Below the pieces are notes generated by a model. The model was not told the origin of the DNA. It was given only the letters and a program-made list of their open reading frames with translations, and searched no databases. This document shows, piece after piece, positions 14,697 through 26,882 of a stretch of 64,000 nucleotides of DNA; the first letter of the stretch is position 1, and each line of letters begins with the position of its first letter. A program made the position numbers and the translations under genes. This stretch comes from Anoplolepis gracilipes (taxonomy: Eukaryota; Arthropoda; Insecta; Hymenoptera; Formicidae), in contig NC_132971.1 of the NCBI RefSeq assembly GCF_047496725.1, positions 4,886,501 to 4,950,500 of the forward strand. Direction: 5' to 3'.

Positions 14697-14822
14697 GTTG
14701 AAGTGTTTGAAGTCAAGGATTAAAGTAGAGAAATTCAATTTGCACAATGTATAACGTACATGATTCAATTACAAAGATTTAAATTAAATTTCTCTGCTTT
14801 AATCCTTTTGCCACGACTTCAA
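14697..14822. repeat. Long imperfect foldback (hairpin or MITE-like)
   Basis: AAGGATTAAAGTAGAGAAATT at 14715-14735 pairs with a complementary segment at 14787-14807 with one mismatch. The stem extends outward through GTTGAAGT (14697-14704) and ACTTCAAC (14816-14823) with interruptions. The loop is about 50 nt. A non-autonomous element remnant or a pre-miRNA-like hairpin are both possible; the mature sequence matches no microRNA I know. Confidence 0.6.
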
Positions 14823-17233
14823 CGTAGCAGATTGTTTCTTTTATATTCGCATAAATCATTAGACTTGTATTCCATTCTATATCACGTAGAAATAATCACT
14901 ATCTCTAAATCTTTTTTTGATGTCGGAACGCGAAGTAAGTGTGCCGTCAATTTGCCTTACGAGAGAAGAGCGTCTCGCCACATGCGTGACTAACCGGATC
15001 TCTGTCGAAGCGTGCGTATACGCAAGTTTCGGATCCTTTTGATCAGGATACTTAATCCTTGGATGATGGTTGCGTCGAAAAGGAATGTGAGAAACGGGTT
15101 TGAAAATCTGCGAGTTTAATGCCAACGTCACCGATGCCATGAGCGGATTACCCGTCAGATTTTTGTCGCGGCGACGTCTCTTTCATCTGAAAGACTCGCT
15201 TTGATAAAGTTACTAGAACCCGTGCCGCTCATGATCCTGAGTGCATCGAATCGTTAAAGCGCTGACCAAGAATTCTTCCTATTGTATTACATCCGAAAAA
15301 TTAAATGCAAAATAATTATGTAATCAAATATAAAGTAATGATGTAATAATATCACTAATAACACTTTAAAATAATACAAAGTATTATTATTATATAATAC
15401 AAAATACTAATAATTTTTTCAAATAATTTTATATGGTTTTTATTTATGATACTTGTATGATATCAGCAGAATTCTTTCAACCATTTAAACTTCTTTGAGA
15501 TTTACATATGTATCTTGACGGTAGATTATCAAAGCTTGAAATAAAAAAAAATTTTTTAGTCAGGAACTGTCGTTTTTCTGGATGGTTACGAACGCGAGAG
15601 TGTGGAAGCGCAAAATCCTTGCAAATGAGTCTCGTCGCGTTATAAGCTGCAATTTCGCGTCCGCGAGAGATGCATTTATCTAAACGAGTCGCCGCATCAC
15701 GCAAGGAAGATGGGATCAAATCAGTCGACGAAAATTATTGACTCGTGTATTTCTGCTCGTTAGTTTCGGCGGTGACGATAGCGGCAGAAGCGGCAAAACG
15801 ACCCCTCGACGATTCGCATACAAACGACGGCGAATATCGTCAGCTAAACGTCCACCGTTTAATGGAGAGGCCGTTTTGATAAGCCCACGACGGGGGGAAG
15901 TAATACGTACGAGACGAGCGTGCGCTAATCGCCTGTTCTATTTTCGAACGCAGATAAAACCGGTATATAAGGCATAATCCGAGATTGAAACACCGTAAAC
16001 TTCTCTCTTCTCTCTCGTGTCGCGGCCTCGCTTTCCTTTCTTTCTGAAAAATTACGAGTCACGAGATTCGTAGCTACCAGTAGCATTAACTCAATGAAAA
16101 ACTATTTCATAAATTTTATACGATGTTAAATATTTTATTAATTACATTTTTTTACGTAGAGAAAAAGTCTATTCTGACATATATGACTGTATCTTATTCA
16201 TTCCTCTAATATATATTAATATTCATAAGGTATTAGATATGAATATTTATAAGATATATATTTATTTATATATGTATAAATATTCTTAATTTGAATATTG
16301 CCTTTGATGGGATCTTAGATTAAGCATCATATAAATAGATCAAAACTACTTGACACGGGCGAAATTGAGAAGAATAAAAGATCGACGCCAATGGTGCTCT
16401 TTATTATGAGACGGAAGGTAGTGTCAAAAGTACGAAGTTACAAACGAATAAGTGGATCATATCCGCTTCATATCCGTTTGTCCATTGCGCTACTGCAATG
16501 ATAAATGCCAATTTATTTCGACTATCGTGTCAATTAGATCCGTATATTGCCGCGTTTGCAGTCCGCGAAGCGACATTTTTCGAAAGTGTGCTAAAACGAA
16601 TGTTCGCATTTTATCGGTATCAATCAACAGATTAAATCGCGATAATAAACTTTCTAAGGGTTATCTGATGGAAACATGCACGCGCTATTCGTTTACGGAA
16701 AACGAGTTAATTAAACGTAGATCGACATCACCTTCTTTCATGGTCAAATGAGTTATTTATACACATATCATTGACTGTAATTAAAAACAATAATAATAAT
16801 TACTCGAGTTGTAATTGAATCGAGCATGATCGAGGTCTGTCGCTATTAGGAGCGGCCGTTCTCTTTCAGTTGGAAACGTCGATGGATAACTTGTAATAAT
16901 AAGAGGCGTAATAATTAGCGTGCAAATTACGGCCGAGCCTGTGGGCGTCGTATTTATCCGCATGAACGACGAGAGAGGAAATTGGAACGTGCGTATGATT
17001 CCACGCGTACGCGAAGGCCGCGCGCGCGACTTTACACAAAATAATGGGGTAACTATTACGAGCGGTTGGATTATTCGCTATCTCGGCTCGGTAGACCATT
17101 CGCTTTAATTAAAAAAACGTCGTCGAGCCACGCATAGCAAGAAGTAATACGGCGATCTGTGTATATGTCGAGAGCGAACGTATCTAGCGAGGGAGGGGAA
17201 TAAGAAAAGATCGACAGGGCCTGGCGTGGGCTG

Positions 17234-17237
<4 letters not shown>

Positions 17238-17265
<28 letters not shown>
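17238..17265. repeat. Poly(T) tract
   Basis: 28 consecutive T residues. Confidence 0.95.
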
Positions 17266-17829
17266 GTTAACGATTGATCGAGGCAAAACGCAAGCGACAG
17301 AATGCCGGCACAAGGCCAGCACACGAGCTGCACACGAGCAGCACACTTTCATGATGCTTTTCGTGCCGCATACGCATTGTGCGTGCATGCGTGGAGGGAT
17401 CCGTGAGGGAGACAGAGAATAGCTTCGACTGGAGGTAAACGAGTCTGCGGCCCACCTATTTACCGACGCCCATCGAAATGGTCCGATTTAGGGTTGCTGC
17501 AGTGTCGGCTCGATGCAAGAAGTTTGACGGGTGCCAATAACGGGTGGAATTTTTATTTTGCGATATACATGTATTTATATTTTTATGCAAATCAATAATT
17601 ATCCTTGAATCATGCATACATCATTTATATCATATAAAATGATTTACAACATTTACACAAAATATTAGTTTGAACTATCATTACTTATTATTGTTTATTT
17701 TACACTTGAAACATATTTCGCAAGACTATCTATCTATAAAGAAATATTGCCAAGTATTTAAAATTAATATTTAAAAATTAATGATATTTAAGATTTTTCG
17801 CGAACATATTATCGAATGATTTTGGGGTG

Positions 17830-18250
17830 TGAAAGAGTTATATGCCAGTCCTGAATGGCTGCGACACACTTGCGGGGCTTTGGGCCCACTATGATCGGGG
17901 GAGTCTGCGAAACGGGCCCCTTGTATAACACGGGAAGATTCCGTTTGCCACGTTCCCACGAAGGTGAGGCACCACCTGTGCGTCAGAACGAGGGCGAGGG
18001 CAACCCCGTGAATCGGAGGGACGCTATGATTTTCGACCCTAATTTTGATTCAAAAAAAAGGAGCTGCCCACTCAGCCCTTACGGCCAGCCGAGAAGGGTG
18101 TTAAACGAGCTGAGGTTAAGCCAGCTACGCGCGGTATTTAGTTTTCCAATCTGAAAAGCGAGGGTGAGATTGGACTTTTAAATGTTAATGCGAGGGTGAG
18201 AGGAAGCAAACTTATTTTAACGAGATAGAGGGCAGAGGGGTTAAAAGGAT
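17830..18250. other. Sharply bounded GC-richer segment, unidentified
   Basis: About 400 bp of balanced-composition DNA in AT-rich surroundings, with short internal complements such as GGGCCC and GGGGCCC and a frame open for 99 codons (17855-18154). The translation matches no family I recognise. Candidates are a transposon fragment, a structured non-coding RNA or a conserved regulatory element. Confidence 0.35.
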
Positions 18251-19105
18251 GAGGGAGAATTGTGATTTCACACTTATTTCTCAATCTTATTTGGTGTTTT
18301 ATACGCTCGATTTTTCAATCATATGATGAAAAAATTTATTATTTATCACTTAAAATAATTGGGTCGTGCTTCAAAATTACAATCAGTCAATATATTGAGT
18401 TCAAAATTAAAAAAAAAAATTTTTTAATTACATTTGAATATGTATTGGAAATGAAAGCGTATTTGAATCGCAGTCTTTGAATTCCGCAGATTAAACGCGA
18501 GTAACAAATTACGTAGAAAGCGGGAGACACTTAATAGAGTTAGAAGATCCTGCTCTCATTAAGGAATCGAAGAGGCTCCAGATGACTCTCTATCGCCGCG
18601 CAAGCTGCCACTCTCAAGTGGCCGACTAAAATTAACTTCTCTACAGAGGCCGGACGCGCCTTATTTTTCCAGACCCCGACGGCGGGGCCCCTCGTCAACG
18701 CGCAAACGATGAGCAGACTAATTAACGAGCACCACCAATTAACGTGGTGCCCGTGGTGATTCCACATCACAGGCGTGTTCCACATTTTCATGTTGTAAGG
18801 TGATGCGTTTGTTTGCGGCGATCCTTGTTACCGGCGTGCAGCATCATTTTCTTCGTTAATAAAACAAATCTCTATGTTTCTGAATTATTTCAAATCTCGA
18901 CATCATTACAGTCGACTCCTTTTCCTTTTGTTTAACTCTCGATAATAATCGCTGAAAAATAATTCCATGATTATTTCTGAAGAAACAGAGTTTATGTCTC
19001 CGTAGTTTATTTTCTACTTGTTTGAAGAGAAAAATTACTCTTTTGTACAAACAAGTGAGAAAGATCTTTAACAAGAATACAGTACTTATCAAGAACATAG
19101 TTAAT

Positions 19106-19128
19106 GAAACTATGAGCTCATTAGTTTC
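19106..19128. repeat. Short palindrome centred on GAGCTC
   Basis: GAAACTA and TAGTTTC flank a TGAGCTCA core. A minor structure with no assigned role. Confidence 0.6.
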
Positions 19129-21184
19129 TAGTATTTTTTTATACTAATGTACAGAGTAATAAATAATAAAGTATAACATTTTTCTTTGTAATAATTTTTT
19201 TACTTAAATAATTATTAATTTATATAAATTATCTTGTATATCAATGTTCGATAGAGAGAATGTTTCACACATTGTAGTACTAAAACAAATTATATATTTA
19301 CATTTATTTATTATTTATTTAAAACAAATATATTTACAATTATACATTTTGAAATTGTATCTAGTTACGACTATTTATTCTATATTTCTCCTTAAAGAAA
19401 TCATCTTAACACGCATCTTAACAAAGTATTTTTACCATTAAAGCTGCGACAATCTTAAATTGCATTACGACCGACACGTTCCTGCGGCACACCATTCCTA
19501 TTGCGGTCTCGACTATCTCGTGAAATCCGATACGCGCGTTTCGTCGTTGAATTTTACGAGCGATCCCGACGACGAAATCGCATCGCCGTCGCGGCGCTGA
19601 AAATGTCTACGATTCGCACGTGCGATTAAAAGTGGAAGTTACGGGGTATCCGTTGGCACCGTTGCTCGACTGACCTCCCGGCCGGTATCAGGGCTATTCG
19701 GGGCTTCTACCCGAAGCAGGTGGTTTCGCGAAGGAGAGGAACCGGATCCGCACACGGACGACAACGACGATTACACACGACGGGGACACACGATTATACC
19801 GAGGACTAACGGTACGGGCGATGAGAAAAATGCCAACCGCGAAAATTACGGCACTCGGCGCGACCTCGGCACTTTTTCGCCGCACGTCGAGAAGCCGCCG
19901 CGTCGCGCTATCCCGGTAACAGTACATTATTCCTCCGTGGCCGGGCGAGGCCGAGCACGTGAGTCACATATCGTGCGTTGCATCGCGCCGGACTATCGTT
20001 AACAAGCCAAGCGATCCGGCGCGAGCAGCTGGCGCGGATCCTCCTCACCTGACGCGCCTCATAATTGAGTCCCGCTAAAACGGGTCACGCGGTCACTTTG
20101 ATATTTATCGAGTTCGCGTGTCGCCGTTTTCGATCTCGTTCTCTCGTCCTCCCCTCGCTCTACGTCTGTCTCCCTTCCCTTCCCGCCCGCCCCTCTTTCC
20201 TCTTCCCCGGTAATTAAATTCTCGAGGCAACAGGAAGCGCGTATCACTGTAATTTCCATCGATGGACCTGGAATCAAACTGTCATGTCTTATGTTCATGA
20301 GCGCGAATAATTAATGCTTGCTTCTTTCGTTGGATTGTCAGACGATCACACCTGTGGAGCGAATAGAGATGATGCGTGACCGCTTTTAAATGCGAATTAA
20401 CCTACTTTGCTATACCTTCGAGGTGTTGAATATAAATATTTTGTACATCTTTAATATTCTACTTCTTGAATAAAATTCGGACGGGACGAAAGAGTTGTAT
20501 TAGTAATGTTAAAAAAAGAAATATCAATAACCCAACAGCTAAATATAAATAAAAATTTCTTAAATAAGATAAAAATTCTTAAATTTAAAATTTTCCAAAT
20601 TGCGAATCTCTTTTTGAAACTACTTCCAGCATTAATCATTGCGTTAATCGTTGCTCGTTAAAGAAACTGCAGTTTATCTTAAATGATCGATCAATTTAAT
20701 TCTCGTCTGATAACTAGACGAATGAATTATAATGAGTTGAGAGAGCGATGATTGCGTAAGTGGTTGTTTGAAACTATCTACTTCAAGTTTCTGGCAACGC
20801 AACCAAACGAATTTTTGATTAACGGATTCTTCACAATAATCACGAATACAGACAGAAGTTCTAGTTTCCGAGGAACGATTCGACTTCATTTAACGATCGA
20901 TGGCAAATAGTAGGTTTCCAATAATCGCGTAAACGTTTTCGAACTCAGAAGTTACCGGTTTCAAATTGCCAACCTCATTTTTTCAATTTGACCGTTTCTT
21001 CAGACTCGGATAAACATCGTTAAATATGAACGATCGATTTACTTCCTTTCGTGAGACGTTGCTTAATTTCTGGCTCATTTAATTTGCCAATAAATATTGC
21101 AGGATTTGTCCCCGTATTCAACGATAAATCCAGAATACTTTCTAAATGAGAATTATGTCCGTTAAATGAAAGGGGACTTGTTAT

Positions 21185-21189
<5 letters not shown>

Positions 21190-21222
<33 letters not shown>
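21190..21222. repeat. (TA)n microsatellite
   Basis: About 16 TA units. Confidence 0.95.
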
Positions 21223-21227
<5 letters not shown>

Positions 21228-22025
21228 TACTGATAAATTCGTCGAAAACCAGTTTGCTACTTAAAAATATCTCGCTTATGTGAAGAAATGTTATTAATTT
21301 AAAAGATTTCGAAGAATTTTTTTTTGTAATAACCGAGTATAGTGATTCAGAGTACGATAAATAGAGATACATATTTACAAGAGATTATAGCGCGGTTAAT
21401 TAATCACTCTTTAATGAAAATTAATACATTGTTTTTGGTTAGAGAAGCTTGATTGTTTGAAATTTTGTACTTGATTATCTGAGGTATCTTCTGCTTCGTG
21501 CAGCCAAACGGTTGATGCAATGTAAGAAATATCGGTATCGGTATCGGTGTCAGATCTCGGCGGCACTTAACGTCTCGAGAGGAAAGAGATCCGTTTGACT
21601 TAATGGCTGATTATGTGTGCTGCGTATGGATTAAGTTGTCTCACGATATCGAGCGGTTCCTTTGTGAAGGTTAATCGTATGCGAGAGAAACACGAGAGAT
21701 TGATGTGGGAAGGAAATCGGACTCAGACCTATAAAGATCAAATGAAATCAGGAGCTAGAGATTCATAAAAGCAGTTACATTCTCTCCGAATGTATAGTAT
21801 AATATATAATTCTTCTATTTCTTTCTCGTGATCGAGATGAGTTTTTGGATAAGATAGCTAGATTTCGTAATTAAGTTCGTTCTCAAACGGTGAAAGGTAA
21901 AATTTATCGGAAACATTGAAGCGTTTTCTCGAGCCTTACTGATGAGATCATTAATGAAACGATAATATATTCTTTAAAAAGGATTCGAAATATTAATTTA
22001 CAAATTTTGGATATAATTATGAGAT

Positions 22026-22075
22026 GTTATTTTGATGTATATAATTATAAGTTACTTTGATGTATATAATTATAA
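22026..22075. repeat. 25-bp tandem duplication
   Basis: Two adjacent 25-bp units containing TTTGATGTATATAATTATAA or its equivalent, with one mismatch between copies. Confidence 0.9.
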
Positions 22076-22774
22076 TATATATAATTTATTATCTAAATTT
22101 ATACGTCATGAATTTATATGTTATTTATTATTATATTTCGCATATAAAAATATTATTTTATAAATTTAATATTTATACAGAATATAAATAGAATTTTATA
22201 TACAAAATTTTGTTTTATTCTTATTTCGATTATTTTAGATATTACACGCACATGTTCAGATCTCATGTATTATTAATTCCGACTACCTAATTACACTTAT
22301 ATCAAGTTGAAACTTCCAACTTCTAAAAATCGATGTCACACCAAATGTCACAGAATGTCACGTGTAACAGTTCCCATACTTTCGATACGAGAACAGCGAC
22401 AGCGTCTCTCATCAGTGTCGGCCACGAGTGACGTAAATCACAGAAACCTGACGGTTTCGCGTGCGACAACCGCCGTTCGATCCCGATCTGATTGCCGTTA
22501 CGGCCGATTTCGAAGTCGTTAAACTCATTTCCTCTCGCGGCACCATCCTCGCTGACTTTCACCTCGCCCGGCCAGATTGAGCGGTAAAGTCTGTCAAGCC
22601 TTACGTAACTCGGACGTGCGCAGGCACCATCCGCACGAGCCCGTTTAATCGGTAAAGCCTGCCTTCCGTAAATCGCCGTGTTACGCGCGCGACACACGCG
22701 AAGCTCATACACCGGCGATGAGTGCGATGTGATCTTGATATCTTACGTAAGTATTGTCGAGGCTTGCTCGATCG

Positions 22775-22817
22775 CATTTACGCACTGTGTCGCTCGGCGC
22801 GACACAGTGCGTAAATG
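22775..22817. repeat. Perfect 19-bp hairpin
   Basis: CATTTACGCACTGTGTCGC at 22775-22793 is followed, after the 5-nt loop TCGGC, by its exact complement at 22799-22817. The stem is too short and the loop too tight for a typical animal pre-miRNA. A foldback transposon remnant or a structured RNA element are both possible. Confidence 0.9.
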
Positions 22818-25800
22818 AAAGTGCGATTGATTTAAAATTAATTACTTTTAAAACTTCCAATTATAATTAAAATGTTCAATTTACGAGAAAAAAGATGCAT
22901 AGTTATAACCAATTAATATGCAGTCAATTTTTTAAAATGACGATTTTAATCTTTGATAAAAAACACATTTATTATAAATATTTTCTAGCGTGATTTAAAT
23001 TGTATTCTTAAGATTTGTTTCATCGAATAAATATTACGATTTGTTGTTACACTTGCGTGTAATGCAAGTGAGCCGCGTTATATACGTATGTGAAAATAGA
23101 TAGAGGAAGTTGCTTGATATTGTTTCATTGCAGTAACTTCCTTGTTCATTCATGCGAGTCGCTTTGCAAAGCGAACGGAGACTACCTATTTCAATGTGTG
23201 TGCGTGAGATAAGCGTTTCTGGAATTTCGAATGAATGTTTGAATTGCGTTACTCAGTCGAACGAAATGCCGTTTGCGTCGGTGACTACAAGTAGCGACGT
23301 TTGTTTTCTTAATTACTCATATCAAACAATCGATTCATCGAAGTTGTACTCGTACCACAGAAAGACGACGTGCAGAAGACACGTTGATTGATATTCGCTG
23401 AAAACGGTTAAAAGATTGAAACGAGAATGTGAGAGATCTTATGTAAGATAGAAGAGTGTTCAGCGCATCTCCTACAATTGTTACTGAAATCGCGAGATAA
23501 CTCTTTAACTTTGTGAAAGGTCATGATTCACGCATTAACTCTGAAAAAAATATACCAGTAATTAAAGACTCGTTTAATCCCGCGGCCGTCTCGGAGATCG
23601 GTGTATCCATAAAAAGATTTCCAGCAGCTGGCACGTAAAAAACACGCATGTCGTGAACGTAACTTCAACATTGTGGCGTATGAAAAATGGGAGTTATTAC
23701 TGCTGCGCAAAAGGTAACTCTTGATCCTACATTAGCTCAGTAAGTTGTGTTCAAGAGAAGAGAAGAGTGAGAACGTAGCGAAGAAGTGGATATATTCTGC
23801 GGCCTTAATTACCAACGAAAGTACATACATACTGTCCGTAGATTCCGCAGAATACGTGGCCGACAAGACATAGATGACTTGAAGCATGACAATGCTTCAT
23901 ACGGTGAAGCACATGTCGAGATCCGTGACGAATCAACACCTGCATAGTAATTACTTGCTCACATCGGCAGATCATTATAAAATTCTTGCGCTTATATACA
24001 TATATTTTTTGAAAATAATATTACTTTAAATGACAAAAAAAAATTACGTTACGTTAGATATTTTCGTATAAACCAACTCTATGTTAAGATTTTTCTTTGA
24101 ACAACAAATGACAACAAAATCATGTGTCTGCGATAACAGAAACATCACGCTTCCAGCTTGCAACTTTTCTTAAGTGCACGTAATTGGACGATAACTTATT
24201 TCAATGAGATAAATCGATAATAACGTCGAGAAATTTTATTCGCACTTTCTCTTGTCTTTCTCTCTAAATAATCGCTACAATTGCATCATCTGATAAACAT
24301 CACAGTGTTTAATTGTAAGTTTTAAAGCTCGTACGGTAGTATTTACTGTTTAGTAATCTGTACTGACTTTTTGACTTCATTGCGCGTGTGTAACATAATT
24401 ATTTAAATTGCATCAAGAAAATTTCTGCGAAAGATTCCTTGAAGAGCGCGTAAAGAAGACGTAGAAAAAGTTTGACAAAAAGATGGAAAAGTAACGGATG
24501 TTGCCGCGGGCGACTGGCGTTAGGCTATAATATAAGCATCGTGCGACGTAAACGCTTTATGGGTGGCACGAGTAAGACAGGAAAGATATCGTGAGCAATT
24601 GAGAACAGGAAGATAGCAACAGGGGCAGAAGATAAACAGCGATTATGCCTCTTTATAAAATGCGGGTGAAATTATATCACGTTGCCCAGCTGTACAGGAG
24701 AAATAAGAAGCACGCGACGAAGCTATGGAAGCTCGAAGAGTTTTGACAGATAGCGTGAATAATCTTTACATTAATCGTGAATCGCTCGGAGGCTGCGAGC
24801 AAGGTTATTGCAACGCGTGGAAATAAAAAAGGCGATTTTTATTCTTTCTAAAGTGGAAGCGTGAAATTCTCTGAGGCTCCAAAAAAGGGAAACGATGGCG
24901 AGATACACCGTATGAGATAGGCTTTGTTAACCGTGACACGCGTCAATCCTAATTGGATAAGCTCGAAAGATTCGTTAAGAGCTAAAGTACAAGCTTTAAC
25001 GTGTAAATAGTGTATCGTTATTAATTTTATGTAAAACGCGAGCATGCAGTCGATGCGGTAATTAAACGTTTAATAAGACACTTAGCTGATCTTTGTCGAA
25101 AATAATGTGGCGAGATAACCAAATGCGCGAAGACGTCTTCGTAATTATAAGATATTAAGATTATAGTTCCTTCGGCGCGCAATTAGCGTGCATACGCAAA
25201 ATTCATAAAATCATGTTCTAAATATAATTCTGATCATACAACTTGGATTTTACGATCGACCGACAGAATTAGAAAAATATTTATCGCGATCCAATTTGCG
25301 ATTTATTTTATTTATTAGAAGGTCTTTGTGAAGCACGCTACTCTCGCGTAACTTTAATGGCTTCAATAATAATTCTGGATGTTTAAATTTAATATCTAAT
25401 GCAGTGCGAATTTATTAAAACAAGACCATCACGTTGCAGCAATTAAACTTAAAAGAAAGAAAAGAGGGGAGAAATATAAAACGTTTCTATATTTTTTAAG
25501 CACGGAATGCAGTATATGGGCAAGATTGCACTCTGTTCGTAATAAAAATGCTTTTATTAGTAACATCGTTTCTTAATAATACTACTAATAATATCGAGGT
25601 TGCGGTTGATATTAAACATCTTATTAGCAACTCTTTCGCTAGACATCTTAAAATAACAAAGTACAAGTAGTAAAATATTCGGTATGTTAGCAACAGAAAA
25701 TAATAATTTATTATCATTATCTTCATGTCGATGCCAGAATGATCAGCTTTATCGGAGATATACGTCAGTGTATTTTGTAATATATTGTAATTATATACAA

Positions 25801-26184
25801 ATTAGTACAATAATGAAAAGAAAGCGATGAAATAATTGATGTAAGTTATTTTCGTGTCGTAAAATGAAAGCGAAAGAAACGAGACAACCGCAGGTAATGA
25901 ACGAAAAAAATCTTATTCCTTTTAATTTAATTTTTAGACAAGCTATTTTCAATTATCAATATGGAAAAAACACATATAATTATTGAAACAATAAAAGCCT
26001 AATTTTTAACATATTTATTTCTGCACTTTTGTTACATGTTGTAAAATACTAGTTATAAAAAAAAAATAAAAAATCATTAACTTTTGTAAAATAATTTTTA
26101 TATAAACCTGCCACGCGATTTAAGAATATATTTTTTATTTATCTCTGATTATCGAAGTCAAATACGATCGTTCGATGACATTCC

Positions 26185-26204
26185 AAAAAAAAAAAAAAAA
26201 AAAA
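26185..26204. repeat. Poly(A) tract
   Basis: 20 consecutive A residues. Confidence 0.95.
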
Positions 26205-26856
26205 GTATTAATGTATTAACGTTTATCGGGTCTCGCGACCTACTCCAAGAATGTGTAACTCGCGTGAGCTCGCGAGGAAGAAGAAACGAGGTAGCTAGGA
26301 AGAAGGAAGGGAAGAGAAAAGTGCGGAGACGGGTCCCCCAACAACGCCATCGGCGTTGTAGGGTGCTTGCAAGATGCGGGCAACAATGTGGCCCGTGCTG
26401 CGTACAATAGCCTCCGCATTATGTGCACAACGCGGCGATGGGGCAGCGCTAAGATTACAATACCAACTGGTTGCCTCCTCTTTTCACAAAGAAAGACTCG
26501 GCATACAATGGCGAAGAAGAGGAATTCTCGCGCGCGCATCGTATCGCGCACCGTGCGTGTATTGCACGCCACGCACATGCACGCGATGCGCCGGACCAGC
26601 GATGGGATAGAATTTTATTTATCACTATTCATATAAAAAAATGTGACAAGGAGACGATTTATATTAAAAAAGTATACATAGTCAAAATATATTTTTAATG
26701 CGTAAGAATTGCAACACATATTAAAAACACAGGTAAATTAAAGAGATCTAAAATTATATGAAGAACAAGTCTTCTTAATAATTTCTCTCCTCCTCTACCA
26801 AAGAACATAACTTTATTTATCCAAAGACGAAATATATTCAACGTTCAAATATAACG

Positions 26857-26882
26857 TATATATATATATATATATATATATA
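26857..26882. repeat. (TA)n microsatellite
   Basis: About 13 TA units. Confidence 0.95.

Larger units (their letters stand above)
14823..22774. other. Gene-free stretch with two GC-richer islands
   Basis: Mostly AT-rich. Distinct islands lie at 17.83-18.25 kb and 19.49-20.22 kb. Single Su(H)-type sites are at 15086 (TGTGAGAA), 17953 (TTCCCACG) and 21704 (TGTGGGAA). No gene or RNA was recognised. Confidence 0.6.
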
